The notes under the pieces were generated by a model. The model was not told the DNA's origin. It saw nothing but the letters and a program-made list of their open reading frames with translations, and did no database searches. This document shows, piece by piece, positions 54,176-61,537 of a DNA stretch of 64,000 bases. Source of the DNA: Bacteroides caccae. Lineage in GTDB: Bacteria; Bacteroidota; Bacteroidia; Bacteroidales; Bacteroidaceae. A program made the translations under genes and the position numbers. Location: the NCBI RefSeq assembly GCF_002222615.2, contig NZ_CP022412.2, positions 4,506,804-4,570,803 of the forward strand. The letters are read 5' to 3'. Position 1 is the stretch's first letter, and every line of letters starts with the position of its first letter.

Positions 54176-55342
54176 ATGAGAAATAGAACTTCCCTCATTC
54201 TTTTTTTTCTGTTTGTTACAGTCTTTCCCGAATGCATTAGCGGCAAAGTTGTCGCAGGCGCCGGACGCTTCGAACAATATCTGCCGTTCATTCAAGGCAA
54301 ACGTGTCGGAATGGTGGTCAATCATACCTCTGTTGTAGGAACGGGGCAGACTCATTTGCTCGACACTCTGTTGAAACAGCATATCAACGTAGTCAAGGTA
54401 TTTGCCCCCGAACATGGTTTCCGTGGAAATGCAGACGCGGGGGAGACTGTGAAAGACGGCAAAGACTCCCGTACCGGAGTCAGTATCGTCTCTCTTTATG
54501 GAAACAACAAAAAGCCGACTGCCGCCCAACTGAAAGACATCGACGTTATTTTATTCGATATTCAGGATGTGGGAGCACGTTTCTATACCTATATCAGCAC
54601 AATGTACTACGTAATGGAAGCCTGTGCAGAAAACAATAAGGAAATGATTGTACTAGACCGGCCCAATCCGTGCGACTACGTAGAGGGTCCGATACTCAAA
54701 CCGGCCTACCGGAGTTTTGTCGGTATGCTTCCTATCCCGGTACTCCACGGATGCACTATCGGCGAACTGGCACGAATGATTAACGGAGAAGGCTGGATTG
54801 CCCACAAGAAAAATCCTTGTTCATTAAAAGTAATTCCAGCCACGGGTTGGATACACGGAGAACCCTATTCGCTTCCCATAAAGCCCTCTCCCAACCTGCC
54901 GAACGATCAGTCCATTCGCCTGTATGCGTCACTCTGCCCGTTTGAGGCTACCAGCGTCAGCGTAGGGCGGGGAACGACATTTCCTTTCCAAGTATTGGGC
55001 GCACCCAACAAGAAATACGGAGATTTTACTTTCACTCCCCGCTCTCTCCCCGGTTTTGACAAGAATCCGATGCACAAAAATGTAGTCTGCTACGGTGAAG
55101 ACCTCCGGAACGCAGACGATGTGAACGGATTTACACTCCGCTATTTCCTGCATTTCTACCGTTTATCCGGCGAAGGTGCCGCTTTCTTCTCCCGTGCCCG
55201 GTGGTTTGACTTGCTCATGGGCACGGATAGTGTACGCAAAGCTATCCTCAGAGGTGATTCGGAAGAGACTATCCGGAATAGTTGGCAAAAGGAGTTACAG
55301 GATTACAAGAAGATGAGAAACAAATATCTTCTTTATGAGTAA
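54176..55342 (+). CDS. DUF1343 / NamZ-like exo-beta-N-acetylmuramidase
   Basis: This 388-residue protein has a signal peptide (SLILFFLFVTVFPECISG). Conserved family stretches follow: GKRVGMVVNHTSVVG, VKVFAPEHGFRGNADAGE, VILFDIQDVGARFYTYISTM and IVLDRPNPCDYVEGP. Later come PNLPNDQSIRLYASLCPFEA and SVGRGTTFPFQVLGAP. NamZ releases MurNAc from the ends of peptidoglycan fragments, so the likely role is periplasmic cell-wall recycling. It is alone in its unit; a long inverted repeat follows. Confidence 0.9.
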   Translation: MRNRTSLILFFLFVTVFPECISGKVVAGAGRFEQYLPFIQGKRVGMVVNHTSVVGTGQTHLLDTLLKQHINVVKVFAPEHGFRGNADAGETVKDGKDSRTGVSIVSLYGNNKKPTAAQLKDIDVILFDIQDVGARFYTYISTMYYVMEACAENNKEMIVLDRPNPCDYVEGPILKPAYRSFVGMLPIPVLHGCTIGELARMINGEGWIAHKKNPCSLKVIPATGWIHGEPYSLPIKPSPNLPNDQSIRLYASLCPFEATSVSVGRGTTFPFQVLGAPNKKYGDFTFTPRSLPGFDKNPMHKNVVCYGEDLRNADDVNGFTLRYFLHFYRLSGEGAAFFSRARWFDLLMGTDSVRKAILRGDSEETIRNSWQKELQDYKKMRNKYLLYE

Positions 55343-55393
55343 AAACAAGTATCATACTTTCATTCTTTTTCATAAATCCCTTATAACTAAAGC

Positions 55394-55441
55394 TATAAGT
55401 ATGATAGATAACTATTATCTCCGGTATCTATCATACTTATA
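55394..55441. repeat. 17-bp perfect inverted repeat, left bracket of the VirE/HU pair
   Basis: TATAAGTATGATAGATA (55394-55410) is matched by its complement at 55425-55441 around a 14-base loop. It lies between the NamZ-like and VirE-like stops and may act as a bidirectional terminator. Its core, TCCGGTATCTATCAT, recurs in inverted form at 58606-58620, and ATCTATCATACTTAT recurs directly at 58631-58645. Confidence 0.8.
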
Positions 55442-55458
55442 CTATTAAAATGAAGTAT

Positions 55459-57543
55459 CTATTTTACCTCCAAAGGTACGACATGATAATACGTACCATA
55501 CGTTTTCCGTCTGGATTTCACCCCAAGCCGTTGCAAGATACGTCCGAAATAAGAAGCCTGTCTGGCAGAGAATGTCATCTTACTTGCTTTCTGAATCCGT
55601 CGCAGGATGTCGATAGCCAACAGCCATTCACCTTCCTCCTCTTCTTCTGCCCCACGATAATAAACCATAAACAGCTGTTCAATAGCGGGTGATTGTTCAA
55701 ACTCACGATTGCTTTCCGTCATGATAGCCTCTTCTTCGGAGTCAAACCAATAACGTTCGTTATGATAAAGCAGTTCCAACGCCTGTGCATACAATTGTTC
55801 ATAATCAATGGGACGCGACACATCTATGCCTCCCGTCATGTAAATGCCGATGAAACGACGGCTACCGGAAGTATCTGTCAACAAATCCCGATGATTGCTC
55901 GTAGCGATGAACGAAGCATACCGGCGAAGTTCTTCCACCGCCGAAGCATTCGGACGGCGCGTGTTCACCACCGGTTTTTGCAGAATATGCTTCAGAAAAG
56001 CCTGCTGGGTGGGACTTATCTGGTCGAATTCATCCATATTAATAAGCAAAAAGCGATTCAGATACAACTCCGCATCCCGCTTCCGACTGAAATCAATGCT
56101 GTCCGTATAGTACGCCTGTAAAGCAGGAGGAAGAAGCATTCTGCAAAAAGTGGACTTCCGGTATGCCTGCGGACCAATCAGCAAAGGCGAAGTGCTGTTC
56201 GCATGTCTTTTATCCATCCCTATCCAATGGGCAGTCATGCTCAGGAACCATCGCCGGAACAACGGTGCCCAGTGCGGATTATCACAGGGAACGCGGTTAG
56301 CCAGTTCCAGAATCCGGTCTTTACCATCCCAGCGAGGCAAGTGGTACAAGAAATCCTCCACAGGATGATAGATAGGCACATGGTCGGAATCCAGATAACG
56401 GATGACATCCCTGTCCCACATTTTCACTCCTTCACACATGGCGTTCATCGTAATACTCGCCAATACCCGCTTGTCTACCGGGCGAAAATAGAAGTTGAAA
56501 CTATGCCGTTCGCGATATTCCACCTCCGTGGTCAACGCATTGTATCGGAATTCATAACGACGCTTCATAAATTCATCCATCTGCATGGCGAAAAGCTGTT
56601 CGGCCGTCAAACTGCTCTTCTTTCCGAATCCTTTGGCGGTCCGGTATACACTTTTCACCGTTTCGCGAATCAGCAACTCGTCCGAAGGGAGCCTGTAATG
56701 CGCCTTCGTCCACCGCACGGTATCTTCTTCGGGAATACCCGCCCGGAAGCAATGCTCCGCCAGACACACCAGCAACGGTTGTATATCGTCTCCCTCCCGA
56801 TATCCGTCCAGTTCCTCAAGCGCCCTGTTGAATGCAGCGGAGAAAAGCACCGACAACGCTTCATAGTTCTCATATCCGGGCGCCATTCGTTGCAAAGGAG
56901 AATCGGTTTCCCGCGTTCGCCTGATGAAAGCCGTTTCGGAGGGAAGACTGACGGGCTGCTTCATATAAATGGGCATCGCTTCCGGATTGAAATAAAGTTC
57001 GGGATCATACGTCAACCGACAATATTGTTCGAGCAACGGTTCTTTCAGTTCAATATCAAAAGGCAGTTGCGGCTGATAATATTTCACGGCCGTCTGATAA
57101 GCATGCGCATGAAAAAGCTCTACCTGCTCGCGTGAGACCGGCAAGCGATCGTCCGGATAAGTGAACCGTACCCATATTTTGACTGATTTACCGGAGGAGC
57201 CTGTGAAAGCGAGGAACGTTTGCGGAAACTCTTTGACTAATTCCTTTATCTCGTCGGCTTCCGTCCTTCCCGAAAGATGATTGACTTCCATCATCACTAT
57301 GCCGTTATATTCGTTCAAAGTCATCACTCCTTCTTTACGGACAAAAGCTGCGGCAGGAATCACTTTGGGAACCTTACGCACCCCTTCAATCGAATTTCCC
57401 GGAAGAGTATATCTCAAAGCTTCCCTCATTTTGGAGACAGGTTGCGCCTTGACTTCCGTTTTCATCTGCTCCAGAAGGAGCTCTATTTTCAACGTCCGTA
57501 AGGTATTTACCTTGCCATCGTCTCTGACTAATGTTATTTTCAT
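55459..57543 (-). CDS. VirE/VapE-type P-loop protein with BT4734-like N-terminal domain
   Basis: This 694-residue protein has an N-terminal BT4734/primase-like domain (about residues 1-180, with GSSGKSVKIWVRF). The middle is a VirE N-like region. The C-terminal ATPase (about residues 390-620) has Walker A LLIGPQAYRKSTFCRMLLPP, acids in LLINMDEFDQISPTQQAF, and FIATSNHRDLL with the sensor asparagine. Such proteins resemble phage and plasmid primase-helicases. In Bacteroides genomes they often accompany an HU-like gene, as here on the opposite strand. Function in the cell is unknown. A good promoter lies at 57594-57625. Confidence 0.85.
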   Translation of the reverse strand: MKITLVRDDGKVNTLRTLKIELLLEQMKTEVKAQPVSKMREALRYTLPGNSIEGVRKVPKVIPAAAFVRKEGVMTLNEYNGIVMMEVNHLSGRTEADEIKELVKEFPQTFLAFTGSSGKSVKIWVRFTYPDDRLPVSREQVELFHAHAYQTAVKYYQPQLPFDIELKEPLLEQYCRLTYDPELYFNPEAMPIYMKQPVSLPSETAFIRRTRETDSPLQRMAPGYENYEALSVLFSAAFNRALEELDGYREGDDIQPLLVCLAEHCFRAGIPEEDTVRWTKAHYRLPSDELLIRETVKSVYRTAKGFGKKSSLTAEQLFAMQMDEFMKRRYEFRYNALTTEVEYRERHSFNFYFRPVDKRVLASITMNAMCEGVKMWDRDVIRYLDSDHVPIYHPVEDFLYHLPRWDGKDRILELANRVPCDNPHWAPLFRRWFLSMTAHWIGMDKRHANSTSPLLIGPQAYRKSTFCRMLLPPALQAYYTDSIDFSRKRDAELYLNRFLLINMDEFDQISPTQQAFLKHILQKPVVNTRRPNASAVEELRRYASFIATSNHRDLLTDTSGSRRFIGIYMTGGIDVSRPIDYEQLYAQALELLYHNERYWFDSEEEAIMTESNREFEQSPAIEQLFMVYYRGAEEEEEGEWLLAIDILRRIQKASKMTFSARQASYFGRILQRLGVKSRRKTYGTYYHVVPLEVK

Positions 57544-57593
57544 CTTTTTTTATTATTCATTCTAGTAAAAGGGAAAGCTGCACTATAACTATA

Positions 57594-57625
57594 CAAAGAT
57601 ACAACAAGCACTTCGTCCAAACAAA
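57594..57625 (-). promoter_or_regulatory. Promoter of the VirE-like gene
   Basis: On the minus strand: TTTG (57625-57622), 20 bases, TATCTTTG (57601-57594). Both boxes and the spacing match the Bacteroides consensus. Confidence 0.7.
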
Positions 57626-57686
57626 TTTCCGTATCTTTATTTGCCGCATCATACGGCTTTATTTTACAGAAATAATACTTACTAAA

Positions 57687-57718
57687 TTTGCAAATAAAGC
57701 CGGGATAATGTATCTTTG
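57687..57718 (+). promoter_or_regulatory. Promoter of the HU-like gene
   Basis: TTTG (57687-57690), 20 bases, TATCTTTG (57711-57718). It uses the same -7 octamer and spacing as the divergent VirE promoter 61 bases away, so the two genes may be controlled together. Confidence 0.7.
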
Positions 57719-57734
57719 CAGGCAGTAAGACTTC

Positions 57735-57806
57735 AGCCCGCATACGTGTGCCGTACAGCCCATGTATGCGGGCTGTGCAGTTTACATTCGCGGGCTGTAC
57801 AGCCCA
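57735..57806 (+). repeat. Palindrome-rich leader upstream of the HU-like gene
   Basis: AGCCCGCATAC (57735-57745) is repeated in inverted form at 57764-57774. A perfect 14-bp palindrome, GGGCTGTACAGCCC, follows at 57792-57805. TACAGCCCA also occurs at 57754-57762. The repeats lie in the long 5' leader between the predicted promoter and the chosen start codon. They could be operator sites or an RNA structure. Confidence 0.7.
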
Positions 57807-57942
57807 CAAATGTGTGCCCGAAAAAAGCAGCTGCTCCAAGCTGATTATTCAGGCAGCAGAGGTAGGTTATCTTACTGCAAAACAAGCATTAGAGCGCCTT
57901 TGGAAAGGCATTTCACCCACATTAACCAATAAAAGAAAAGAG

Positions 57943-58551
57943 ATGTACGCAAAGTATGATTTTCGCAAAAAGCCGTCTTCAAAAGAAGATGAAGATAAAC
58001 AGCCGTTGTATCCCCGCATCGTATCGAACGGGACTATCGACTTTCAACGCATTGTAAAAGAGATCGCCCAGGCTTCCAGTTTTACCCCGGCAGACATCGA
58101 AGGAGTTCAGCTGGCTATTGAAAATAAAATATCTGAATATTTAATCAGTGGTTATCACGTTCAATTGGGCGACCTCGGATATTTTTCAGCCAAGTTGAAA
58201 GCACGTCCGGTAATGGATGCCAAAGAGATACATGCGCAGTCCATCTATTTCGACAATGTAAATTTTCGTCCTTCATCTTCTTTCCGAAAGAAGGTTCGCG
58301 GATTTGTAGAAAAAGCGAAGTCGGGATTTGCACATTCTGCCGAAATTCCGGTGGAAGAACGTCGTCGCAGGTTGGAGAAATTTCTGGATGAACGTCCGAT
58401 GATACGACGCAAGGAATATACACAACTGACGGGACTCCTGAAGAACAAAGCACTGAATGAGTTGAACGGTTGGGTGAAAGAAGGGGTACTCGACACCATT
58501 GGAAGCGGTAGCCATATAATTTATGTGCGGGCAAATACTGGGAAAGATTAA
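57943..58551 (+). CDS. HU/IHF-like DNA-binding protein with C-terminal extension
   Basis: The 202-residue protein carries an HU-like domain (about residues 20-125, RIVSNGTIDFQRIVKEIAQA and YHVQLGDLGYFSAKLKARPV, then FDNVNFRPSSSFRKKV). A C-terminal part (about 150-202, RRRLEKFLDERPMIRRKEYT, then TGLLKNKALNELNGWVKEG) resembles a winged or helix-turn-helix element. The start at 57943 (MYAKYDFRKK) was chosen because related proteins begin there and a purine-rich AAAAGAAAAGAG precedes it. An in-frame ATG at 57748 would add 65 unrelated residues across the palindromic leader. It is divergent from the VirE-like gene. Confidence 0.85.
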   Translation: MYAKYDFRKKPSSKEDEDKQPLYPRIVSNGTIDFQRIVKEIAQASSFTPADIEGVQLAIENKISEYLISGYHVQLGDLGYFSAKLKARPVMDAKEIHAQSIYFDNVNFRPSSSFRKKVRGFVEKAKSGFAHSAEIPVEERRRRLEKFLDERPMIRRKEYTQLTGLLKNKALNELNGWVKEGVLDTIGSGSHIIYVRANTGKD

Positions 58552-58605
58552 GCAATAAAAGCAGTAAAACAGGAATGACAGATGCTCATTTTTCATGAAG
58601 AAAGC

Positions 58606-58645
58606 ATGATAGATACCGGAGTTCGGAATGATCTATCATACTTAT
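58606..58645. repeat. Right bracket repeat of the VirE/HU pair
   Basis: ATGATAGAT (58606-58614) pairs with ATCTATCAT (58631-58639). The adjoining sequence repeats the core of the 55394-55441 element: ATGATAGATACCGGA inverted, and ATCTATCATACTTAT direct. It lies 55 bases after the HU-like stop. Confidence 0.65.
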
Positions 58646-58801
58646 TTATCAGTATACCAGCATATTAGCAAAAAGGATGAGAGTCATGAAAGTTATTTTT
58701 TGCCTTGAGAAACGGTACAGTTGGAAAATAGCGGCGAAAATCGTGACAGTAGCTCCTACATATCAGTTATTCACCGACGCAACTACAATGTCCTGCAATC
58801 A

Positions 58802-58879
58802 TTATTCCATTTCCTTCTTTCTCTTCTTCCACAGTTGCCACGAATTAATAATATTCTGCCACATATTATATACCAAATA
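58802..58879 (-). pseudogene. C-terminal remnant of a BASS-family transporter
   Basis: The minus strand reads VYNMWQNIINSWQLWKKRKK then EME and a stop. This is almost the same as the end of the intact transporter at 60500-61396 (YVLWQNIINSYQLWKKRKNE). Only this tail survives, so it is a fossil of a second copy. The rest of the 480-base gap between the HU-like and DUF1016 genes holds the bracket repeat and nothing else recognised. Confidence 0.65.
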
Positions 58880-59036
58880 GCATATTAGTCTGATTATCAA
58901 AGAAGAATCCCACCTATCACTAACAATGGGTAACAAAATAGCAACAAAAAAACGAAGAAATTCGCTTAGTGGTGGACTTCATGTGCAAAGGTAACAAAAG
59001 GCAATTACCTGCCAAAAAAGAAACAAGGCTTTTGCC

Positions 59037-60140
59037 TTACAATAGCTTTTTCAAGTCCTCAACGTCCGGCAGAGCGTTACGAAGTCGTTCCGGCATATCT
59101 TTAGATGCACGGTAAGTAGCAACCCCCATCGGCTTGTTATAATCACGAACGGCAAACTCTACAAAGGTTTGATTCATCTCTCTACAAAGTATTATTCCGA
59201 TAGAAGGGTTTTCGTGCGGCTTTCTGATATATGTATCTAAGGCGGATAGATAAGTATTCAACTGCCCCAAATAAGATGTACGGAATTTTCCGGATTTCAG
59301 CTCGACTGCGACCAAGGAATTAAGCTCCCGATTGAAAAAGAGCAAATCAATGAACATTTCTTCTCCTGCAACTTCCATGCGATATTGATTGCCTATAAAG
59401 CTGAAATCTTGCCCAAAGGTCATAATGAACTTCTTTACGTTGGCAACAATCGCCTTTTCTACTATCTTTTCGTCTAAATCCTCTTCTTGTTCATCCAGTT
59501 CCTCCACATTGATGAAATCAAGCAAGTATTCATCTTTAAATGAACAAACAGCTTTTAGAGCTTGCTTAGTATCAGGCAATGTTTGTGCGAAATTGTTAGG
59601 CAAAGTTCCCCGATGGCTGTAGAGGTCTGCTTTTAAATAATCCCTTAAAGTGTATTTACTCCAATAGCGAGTAGCGCACTCATGTATATAAAATAGCCTT
59701 GCTTCCAAAGTCTTAGCTTTGGATATTATTTCGGTATGATGACTAAAACCGATTGAAAGGAAATCAGCCCAATTGAATTCATCAGCCAGTGGCTGGCGAA
59801 TTACGCTCAACAGCAATTTTTCATCTAATACCAAATCGCCAGCCAATGGCTGGCGATTTAGAACAGGTTCCCATTCTTCATAGAAAACTCGCATATTCTT
59901 TATATTCGAAGTTGAAAATCCCCTTAGCCCCGGCAATTCTTTTTGCAACAGAGAAGATATTTGCTCTATTGCTCCTTTACCCCAAAAGCCTATACGGGAA
60001 TTTTTCGACACGTAACGTCCGATGCCGTAATAAAGAGATAGCTGTTCTTTGTTCACCGATGTGGCTGCACGGTACTGGCTGCGCAGAATAGCTTCTTTTA
60101 TGGTCTTTACTGCTTCTCTATAATTCTGATTTATATCCAT
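59037..60140 (-). CDS. DUF1016/YhcG-family PD-(D/E)XK nuclease-like protein
   Basis: A 367-residue protein with two parts. The N-terminal DUF1016_N region includes RSQYRAATSVNKEQLSLYYG, then IGRYVSKNS and the LPGLRGFSTSNIKNMR stretch. The C-terminal PDDEXK domain has EEMFIDLLFFNRELNSLVAV with the D...ExK site completed by ELKSGKF. YhcG-like proteins are linked to DNA repair or defence and are often mobile. The start at 60140 (MDINQNY) was chosen over an upstream ATG. The coding sequence contains palindromic repeats encoding RQPLA motifs (59781-59859). Confidence 0.9.
   Translation of the reverse strand: MDINQNYREAVKTIKEAILRSQYRAATSVNKEQLSLYYGIGRYVSKNSRIGFWGKGAIEQISSLLQKELPGLRGFSTSNIKNMRVFYEEWEPVLNRQPLAGDLVLDEKLLLSVIRQPLADEFNWADFLSIGFSHHTEIISKAKTLEARLFYIHECATRYWSKYTLRDYLKADLYSHRGTLPNNFAQTLPDTKQALKAVCSFKDEYLLDFINVEELDEQEEDLDEKIVEKAIVANVKKFIMTFGQDFSFIGNQYRMEVAGEEMFIDLLFFNRELNSLVAVELKSGKFRTSYLGQLNTYLSALDTYIRKPHENPSIGIILCREMNQTFVEFAVRDYNKPMGVATYRASKDMPERLRNALPDVEDLKKLL
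59781..59859. repeat. Palindromic repeats within the DUF1016 gene
   Basis: Two related palindromes occur in the coding sequence. The shorter one has CAGCCA and TGGCTG arms around one base (59784-59796). The longer has perfect 13-bp arms AAATCGCCAGCCA/TGGCTGGCGATTT around one base (59833-59859). They encode two RQPLA peptides 22 residues apart. Confidence 0.75.
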
Positions 60141-60160
60141 TTGCGTTTTGTTATATGTGA

Positions 60161-60191
60161 CAAAAGTACAAAAATAAGGAGGTGTGTCAAA
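60161..60191 (-). promoter_or_regulatory. Promoter of the DUF1016 gene
   Basis: On the minus strand: TTTG (60191-60188), 19 bases, TACTTTTG (60168-60161). The -33 box falls in the loop of the hairpin at 60179-60202. Confidence 0.65.
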
Positions 60192-60202
60192 ATGCACACC
60201 TC
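60179..60202. terminator. Hairpin overlapping the DUF1016 promoter
   Basis: GAGGTGTG/CACACCTC arms with an 8-base loop are followed by nine T on the plus strand. It has a terminator shape, but the minus-strand -33 element lies in its loop, so it may also be an operator. Confidence 0.6.
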
Positions 60203-60321
60203 TTTTTTTTTATGCACAAAGCCCCGACTTTCACAAGCTGGGAGATTGGAAACAGAGTTCAAAACAAGATAGTCTTGCTTGTCAAGGTCGGGATAATCGG
60301 GACAACTTTTCTGCCGTAAAG

Positions 60322-60471
60322 TCACAATTTCAATTCACGGATAGTGTTGCCAATAATCTTTTCATAATTCAGACTGCCACGCTCTTTAGATTGCGCTCTC
60401 ATATCCAACAAATAGTCAAGTACGTTTGCTTTGGATTTATTGGTATTCTGAAATCCGTGCGCATCATTCTA
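60322..60471 (-). pseudogene. Short coding remnant between DUF1016 and the transporter
   Basis: An open minus-strand frame without a start codon reads NDAHGFQNTNKSKANVLDYL, then LDMRAQSKERGSLNYEKIIG and NTIRELKL before a stop at 60322. The amino-acid pattern looks protein-like, but I do not recognise the family. It is likely the C-terminal end of a lost gene. Confidence 0.4.
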
Positions 60472-60499
60472 TAAATCACTATATTTCAGTTATTTATAT

Positions 60500-61396
60500 T
60501 TAATTTTTCATCTCATTCTTTCTCTTTTTCCAAAGCTGATAGCTATTGATAATGTTTTGCCACAGCACATACGATCCCGGAGCAACAGAAGACAACGGAT
60601 TGAGATAGGTATGTGCCATCCAAATAGCCAGAATTGTATTCTTCTGCCCCAATGCCTGACCGCCACTGATACGGTCATTATAGACAGAGCCGATTGTTTT
60701 CCCTAAGAAAAACTGTAAACAACAAGCAACCAAAGCCCCGACTGCAATCATTATTTCGGTAAAGCCGTCCGCAGGGTCATTCAACAGCGAATACAACGTT
60801 TGGGCTGTAACAATAGCCAGAGAGACTGCCCACAAATAGAAAGCAAGTTCATGATAGCCCAACAGCTTCTGATGCACTTTCGGCAGACATTTGCCCAACA
60901 GCCACGCAGCCAGAAAAGGACAGATCAATAATGGAAATACTTTACTCAATATAACAAAGAACGCTCCCCAAAAACTAACATCGGGATGTACCTCCACCAA
61001 AGGGAAAAAAATAGGGACGGCAATAGCTGCTCCAATATTCCCCAGCAATGTGTAAGTAGTCAGACTCGCCGCACTCCCTCCCAATTTGGAAGTAATCACT
61101 GCCGCAGCAGTAGCCGTAGGGCAGATAATGCAAACCATGACCCCTTCCGCCACAATTTTATTGAAACGATAAAGCAGCAAGTAAGCAGCCAGCGCCCCCA
61201 CAATCTGGATCAACAACAGCCATGCATGAAGTGGCTTTGGTTTCAAATCATGCGGAGATACTTTACAAAAAGTGAGCAGCAGCATCGTGAATATGAGATA
61301 AGGAGTCAGGAAAGATAGACTGATGAACAAAGGATACCCCACAGCGCCTACCAACATAGCGATAGGTAATGTCCAATTCTTTAAAAACTTAAGCAT
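60500..61396 (-). CDS. Bile acid:sodium symporter (BASS)-family transporter
   Basis: This 298-residue inner-membrane protein has about nine or ten hydrophobic segments. Typical BASS features include MVCIICPTATAAAVITSKLG (the sodium-site crossover region) and SGGQALGQKNTILAIWMAHT. It may import organic anions such as bile acids or keto acids with sodium. The substrate is unknown. The gene is alone on its strand and ends in the basic tail QLWKKRKNEMKN, which is echoed in a fossil at 58802-58879. Confidence 0.88.
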   Translation of the reverse strand: MLKFLKNWTLPIAMLVGAVGYPLFISLSFLTPYLIFTMLLLTFCKVSPHDLKPKPLHAWLLLIQIVGALAAYLLLYRFNKIVAEGVMVCIICPTATAAAVITSKLGGSAASLTTYTLLGNIGAAIAVPIFFPLVEVHPDVSFWGAFFVILSKVFPLLICPFLAAWLLGKCLPKVHQKLLGYHELAFYLWAVSLAIVTAQTLYSLLNDPADGFTEIMIAVGALVACCLQFFLGKTIGSVYNDRISGGQALGQKNTILAIWMAHTYLNPLSSVAPGSYVLWQNIINSYQLWKKRKNEMKN

Positions 61397-61514
61397 CGGC
61401 GTACATTTTAACTTCGGGGTGCAAAGTAACGGAGATTTCAGGAGAAAAGCTACCTTTAAACCGAAAAAAACACAAAACTTAATGGCAAATAATGAGTTTT
61501 CTACAAAATTCTAC

Positions 61515-61522
61515 TACATTTG
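61515..61522 (+). promoter_or_regulatory. -7 element of the amidase-mlaD unit
   Basis: TACATTTG fits TAnnTTTG, 16 bases before the chosen start at 61538. No clear -33 box. Confidence 0.4.
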
Positions 61523-61537
61523 CAGCGTATTACAGAT

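Noticed and set aside
56203..57135. Long open frame (310 codons) on the plus strand opposite the VirE-like gene
   Set aside because: It is a shadow of the GC-richer VirE coding sequence. The translation has no recognisable domain, and the opposite frame has clear motifs.
57748..57942. N-terminal extension of the HU-like protein from an upstream ATG
   Set aside because: The extra 65 residues run across palindromic repeats and do not look like HU proteins. The downstream start MYAKYDF has a purine-rich ribosome site and matches the usual N-terminus of such proteins.
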